33,983 nt of DNA. Origin: Nitrospirota bacterium (GTDB lineage: Bacteria; Nitrospirota; Thermodesulfovibrionia; Thermodesulfovibrionales; Magnetobacteriaceae). This document shows positions 31,885 to 33,983 of this stretch, in pieces. Each line of letters begins with the position of its first letter. Position 1 is the stretch's first letter. Location of the stretch: the NCBI GenBank assembly GCA_015233015.1, contig JADFYO010000036.1, positions 1-33,983 on the forward strand, read 5' to 3'. The translations under genes and the position numbers were made by a program. The notes below the pieces were generated by a model. That model saw only the letters and a list, made by a program, of their open reading frames with translations. It ran no database searches and was not told the DNA's origin.

Positions 31885-33282
31885 ATGTGGAAAAGTTTTG
31901 CTAAGGGTTTATTAGTATCGATGACGTTTCTCGCAATGCTTGTGCCCACACTGTCTCGTGCCGATAACGGATGTACATGGAATAGCTCAGGCGTGACTTC
32001 TTCTAAGGGATGGACTGCTGTGACGTCAAGCTCTGACGGCACTAAACTGGTTGCCGCCAGCAAATATGGAGATATCTGGATGTATTCAAACGGCACATGG
32101 ACGGCAACCGGCGCAAACGGCGGGCTGGACAACTGGACTGCCGTGGCGTTGAATTCAGACGGCACTAAACTGGTTGCCGCCGCTTATGGTGGAGATATCT
32201 GGACGTATTCTAACGGCATATGGCTATCCAATAATGTTAACGGCGGCAAGAGAAAATGGGCTGCTGTGGCGTCTGATTCAACCGGCACTAAGCTGGCTGC
32301 CGCTGACGCTTATGGAGATATCTGGACGTATTCGGGAGGCAAATGGACAGCTAACAATGTCAACGGCGGCTATAACAACTGGAGCAGTATTGCGTCAAGC
32401 TCAGACGGCACTAAGCTGGCTGCCGCTGCTAATAGCGGAGATATCTGGACGTATTCAAGCGGCATATGGACGGCAAATCAGGTTTATGGAGGCAACAACG
32501 ATTGGAGCAGTATAGCGTCAGATTCAACGGGCACCAAGCTGATTGCGGCCGTTAATGACGATGCTGTCTGGACAGACTCCAGCGGCGTATGGACGCCTGT
32601 TTCGACTTTAGCAAAAAAAGACAATTTTCACGCAGTGGCGTCCAGTTCAGACGGCACTATGCTGGCTGCCGCTGCCGATGGCGGAGATATCTGGACGTAT
32701 TCAAGCGGCACATGGACGGCGGGTAATGTAAATGGCGGCGGCAACAATTGGAGCAGTATAGCGTCAAGCGCAGACGGCACTAAGCTGATTGCCGCTATCG
32801 GCTCCAATAACGGCGCTGTCTGGACTGGGACTTGTTCTGCGTACTATGGAATTGCAAGTTCGTGGATTAACGCGATATATAATGAATATTCCTCGTACTT
32901 TGGAACAAAATCCGGTACCATTTCTACATTAACAACGACAGGCGGCACATACTTTATCCAATGGTTTACTAATATGAGGGCAATTTTGGCATGGAACGAT
33001 GGCTATTTATATGCCTATGACGGCACTAGCTGGAACGGCATTAATATCGCATGGGTCAATGGCCCGGATGTTACCGCAGGCTGGCGAATAAGCCAGGTAT
33101 TTAATCAATATGCCTCAATATTGTTAGCGAAATCGGGCAGTTTGATTACATTAACAACGACAACCGGCACATACTATGTGCAATGGTACACCAACGGGGC
33201 TGCCCTTGTGGCATGGACAAACGGGTACATCTATGGCTATTACAATACCACATGGTACTATCTTGGAGTGAAATGGGAATAG
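31885..33282 (+). CDS. Secreted seven-repeat propeller-like protein with C-terminal twin repeat
   Basis: I do not recognise a named family. The 465-residue protein has a signal peptide (cleavage expected after Ala26). Seven repeats of 41 residues follow (W43 onward; the last is shortened), each reading roughly W-x-x-[IV]-A-S-S-x-D-G-T-K-L-x-A-A-x-x-x-G-D-I-W-T-Y-S. This suggests a seven-bladed beta-propeller. Residues just before repeat 1 look like the missing outer strand of blade 7. Cys30 and Cys317 flank that seam and could lock it by a disulfide. The C-terminal part (about 322-465) holds two further repeats of about 65-70 residues, rich in Tyr, Trp and Thr. It is probably surface-exposed or extracellular; no anchor is visible. 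Confidence 0.8.
   Translation: MWKSFAKGLLVSMTFLAMLVPTLSRADNGCTWNSSGVTSSKGWTAVTSSSDGTKLVAASKYGDIWMYSNGTWTATGANGGLDNWTAVALNSDGTKLVAAAYGGDIWTYSNGIWLSNNVNGGKRKWAAVASDSTGTKLAAADAYGDIWTYSGGKWTANNVNGGYNNWSSIASSSDGTKLAAAANSGDIWTYSSGIWTANQVYGGNNDWSSIASDSTGTKLIAAVNDDAVWTDSSGVWTPVSTLAKKDNFHAVASSSDGTMLAAAADGGDIWTYSSGTWTAGNVNGGGNNWSSIASSADGTKLIAAIGSNNGAVWTGTCSAYYGIASSWINAIYNEYSSYFGTKSGTISTLTTTGGTYFIQWFTNMRAILAWNDGYLYAYDGTSWNGINIAWVNGPDVTAGWRISQVFNQYASILLAKSGSLITLTTTTGTYYVQWYTNGAALVAWTNGYIYGYYNTTWYYLGVKWE
32011..32835 (+). repeat. 123-bp coding repeats inside the propeller gene
   Basis: Units begin at 32011, 32134, 32257, 32380, 32503, 32626 and 32749. The stretch GGAGATATCTGG followed by a near-identical (A/G)TATTC-type segment recurs in units 1, 2, 3, 4 and 6, with synonymous sites conserved. 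Unit 5 has diverged and unit 7 is incomplete. Confidence 0.9.
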
Positions 33283-33296
33283 ACCGAGAAGGACGC

Positions 33297-33812
33297 TTAG
33301 TCCTCGAAAACGTCCATGATATTGACTTGCAGCCCATCGATGACTTTAGAGGAAACCACACCTTCGATCTCTGCAATGGAGTGTGTCTTATATCTATCGC
33401 CCTCAATGGTTAAGACCTCGATGGCCTGTAACTCCGGTAAGACGATCCAGTACTCCGGCACCCTGTACTTCTCGTAAATAGCCCTCTTCACGACCATATC
33501 CCTTTCGTAAGTCCCGGTGGATATAATTTCACATACCATGTCTGGAACGCCTCTTATCCAGTCCTGCTCAATGACCGCATTTTCCTTTCTGACAAACAAT
33601 ATGTCGGGTTGAAGCCGGTTCACTCCTTCCTCGAAGATTACGTCAAGAGGGGAATAGTGCAATTTGCCAAGTTTATTCTTTCTGACGTGGCGGCGTATGA
33701 TGTCATATAGATTCTCACTAACTACCTGATGTCTTCTAAATGGACTAGGCCCCATGATTTCCTCACCGTTGATGATTTCCGTTAAGTCTAAGTCTCTTTC
33801 AAGAGTTTCCAT
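33297..33812 (-). CDS. Uma2-family (DUF820) PD-(D/E)XK-fold protein
   Basis: This 171-residue protein matches the Uma2 family: LQPDILFVRKE with the family Asp, VCEIISTGTYERD with the Glu, the downstream Lys/Tyr segment, and VPEYWIVLPE. The fold is that of restriction-type nucleases, but activity of Uma2 proteins is largely unproven and the family is often scattered and multicopy. It converges on the propeller gene, 14 bases apart. Its upstream region runs directly into the terminal repeat. Confidence 0.88.
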   Translation of the reverse strand: METLERDLDLTEIINGEEIMGPSPFRRHQVVSENLYDIIRRHVRKNKLGKLHYSPLDVIFEEGVNRLQPDILFVRKENAVIEQDWIRGVPDMVCEIISTGTYERDMVVKRAIYEKYRVPEYWIVLPELQAIEVLTIEGDRYKTHSIAEIEGVVSSKVIDGLQVNIMDVFED

Positions 33813-33818
33813 AGTAAT

Positions 33819-33848
33819 ATTCTACACTCAGACAAGTGAGTTTGTCGA
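33819..33848 (-). promoter_or_regulatory. Candidate promoter of the Uma2 gene
   Basis: On the minus strand TCGACA (33848-33843) and TAGAAT (33824-33819) are 18 bases apart. The spacer contains the inverted repeat ACTCA-GACAAG-TGAGT (33826-33841), a possible operator. Confidence 0.45.
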
Positions 33849-33856
33849 TACCATAT

Positions 33857-33983
33857 CAGCAATTCTCGGTGAAGACAAAAGAGGTACTGGTTATACGTAT
33901 AGTGTATTAATAAGTTACGAGATGTGGAGTTAAGAAGAGCGTAAGTGCGGAATTTTCTCTTTGAGAGTGTCAATTTTACATGA
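33857..33983. repeat. Right copy of 127-bp terminal inverted repeat
   Basis: This is the exact reverse complement of positions 1-127; the base preceding it (33856) breaks the match. A 61-codon open frame crossing it has no family resemblance or ribosome site and is not called. Confidence 0.95.

Noticed and set aside
33291-33305. AGGAC-GCTTA-GTCCT hairpin between the propeller and Uma2 genes as a terminator
   Set aside because: Five-base stem, no T-tract, and it overlaps the Uma2 stop codon; could be chance.
33788-33973. Open frame across the right terminal repeat
   Set aside because: No ribosome site or family; it runs through the Uma2 promoter and the repeat.
1-33983. Complete linear phage or plasmid with inverted terminal repeats
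   Set aside because: Gene content is ordinary chromosomal (Tol-Pal, CODH/ACS, tRNA, chemotaxis), with no replication, capsid or terminal-protein gene. The repeat length fits an assembly artefact.

Overview
This is a 34 kb piece of bacterial chromosome from a Gram-negative, probably motile anaerobe. The Tol-Pal operon shows an outer membrane, a CheV protein points to chemotaxis, and a full CODH/ACS operon shows acetyl-CoA (Wood-Ljungdahl) metabolism. The gene mix (GH57 branching enzyme with DUF4912, CODH/ACS with NuoE/F/G-like subunits, UbiB kinase with a phasin-like protein, Uma2 protein) would fit Nitrospirota or a related deep-branching anaerobic lineage. That placement is inference from gene content only. 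Almost every gene is ordinary chromosomal coding; I see no phage, plasmid, IS transposase or CRISPR array.

Layout. Positions 1-127 and 33857-33983 are exact reverse complements, so the contig begins and ends in the same repeat. A spermidine-synthase-like gene (+) is followed by tRNA-Leu(GAG) and the tolQ-tolR-tolA-tolB-pal-cpoB operon (6115 to 1155, minus strand). Upstream lie a GH57 glucan branching enzyme overlapping a DUF4912 gene, a KimA-like APC transporter, and a Crp/Fnr regulator overlapping a DUF2283 gene. A 332-base gap (11694-12025) holds a short palindromic mobile-type repeat and a terminator.

From 24561 down to 12026 (minus strand) runs one long operon: acsE, acsD, acsC, acsB, acsA/cooS, then nuoE-like, nuoF-like, an unusual ferredoxin and a nuoG-like gene. 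The first five encode the methyltransferase, both corrinoid protein subunits, acetyl-CoA synthase and Ni-CO dehydrogenase. The last four encode a soluble, iron-sulfur-rich NAD(P)H-type module that probably exchanges electrons with CODH. No hydrogenase or evident formate dehydrogenase active site accompanies it, so its partner reaction is open. This is the most interesting system in the window.

After it come a tiny monohaem cytochrome c, cheV with a flagellar-sigma-like promoter, a 63-residue unknown protein behind a near-consensus sigma-70 promoter and a palindrome, and a PAS-GGDEF-EAL receptor. A second copy of the palindromic element follows in opposite orientation, then a UbiB/AarF kinase with a phasin-like partner, a secreted seven-repeat propeller-like protein, and a Uma2-family protein.
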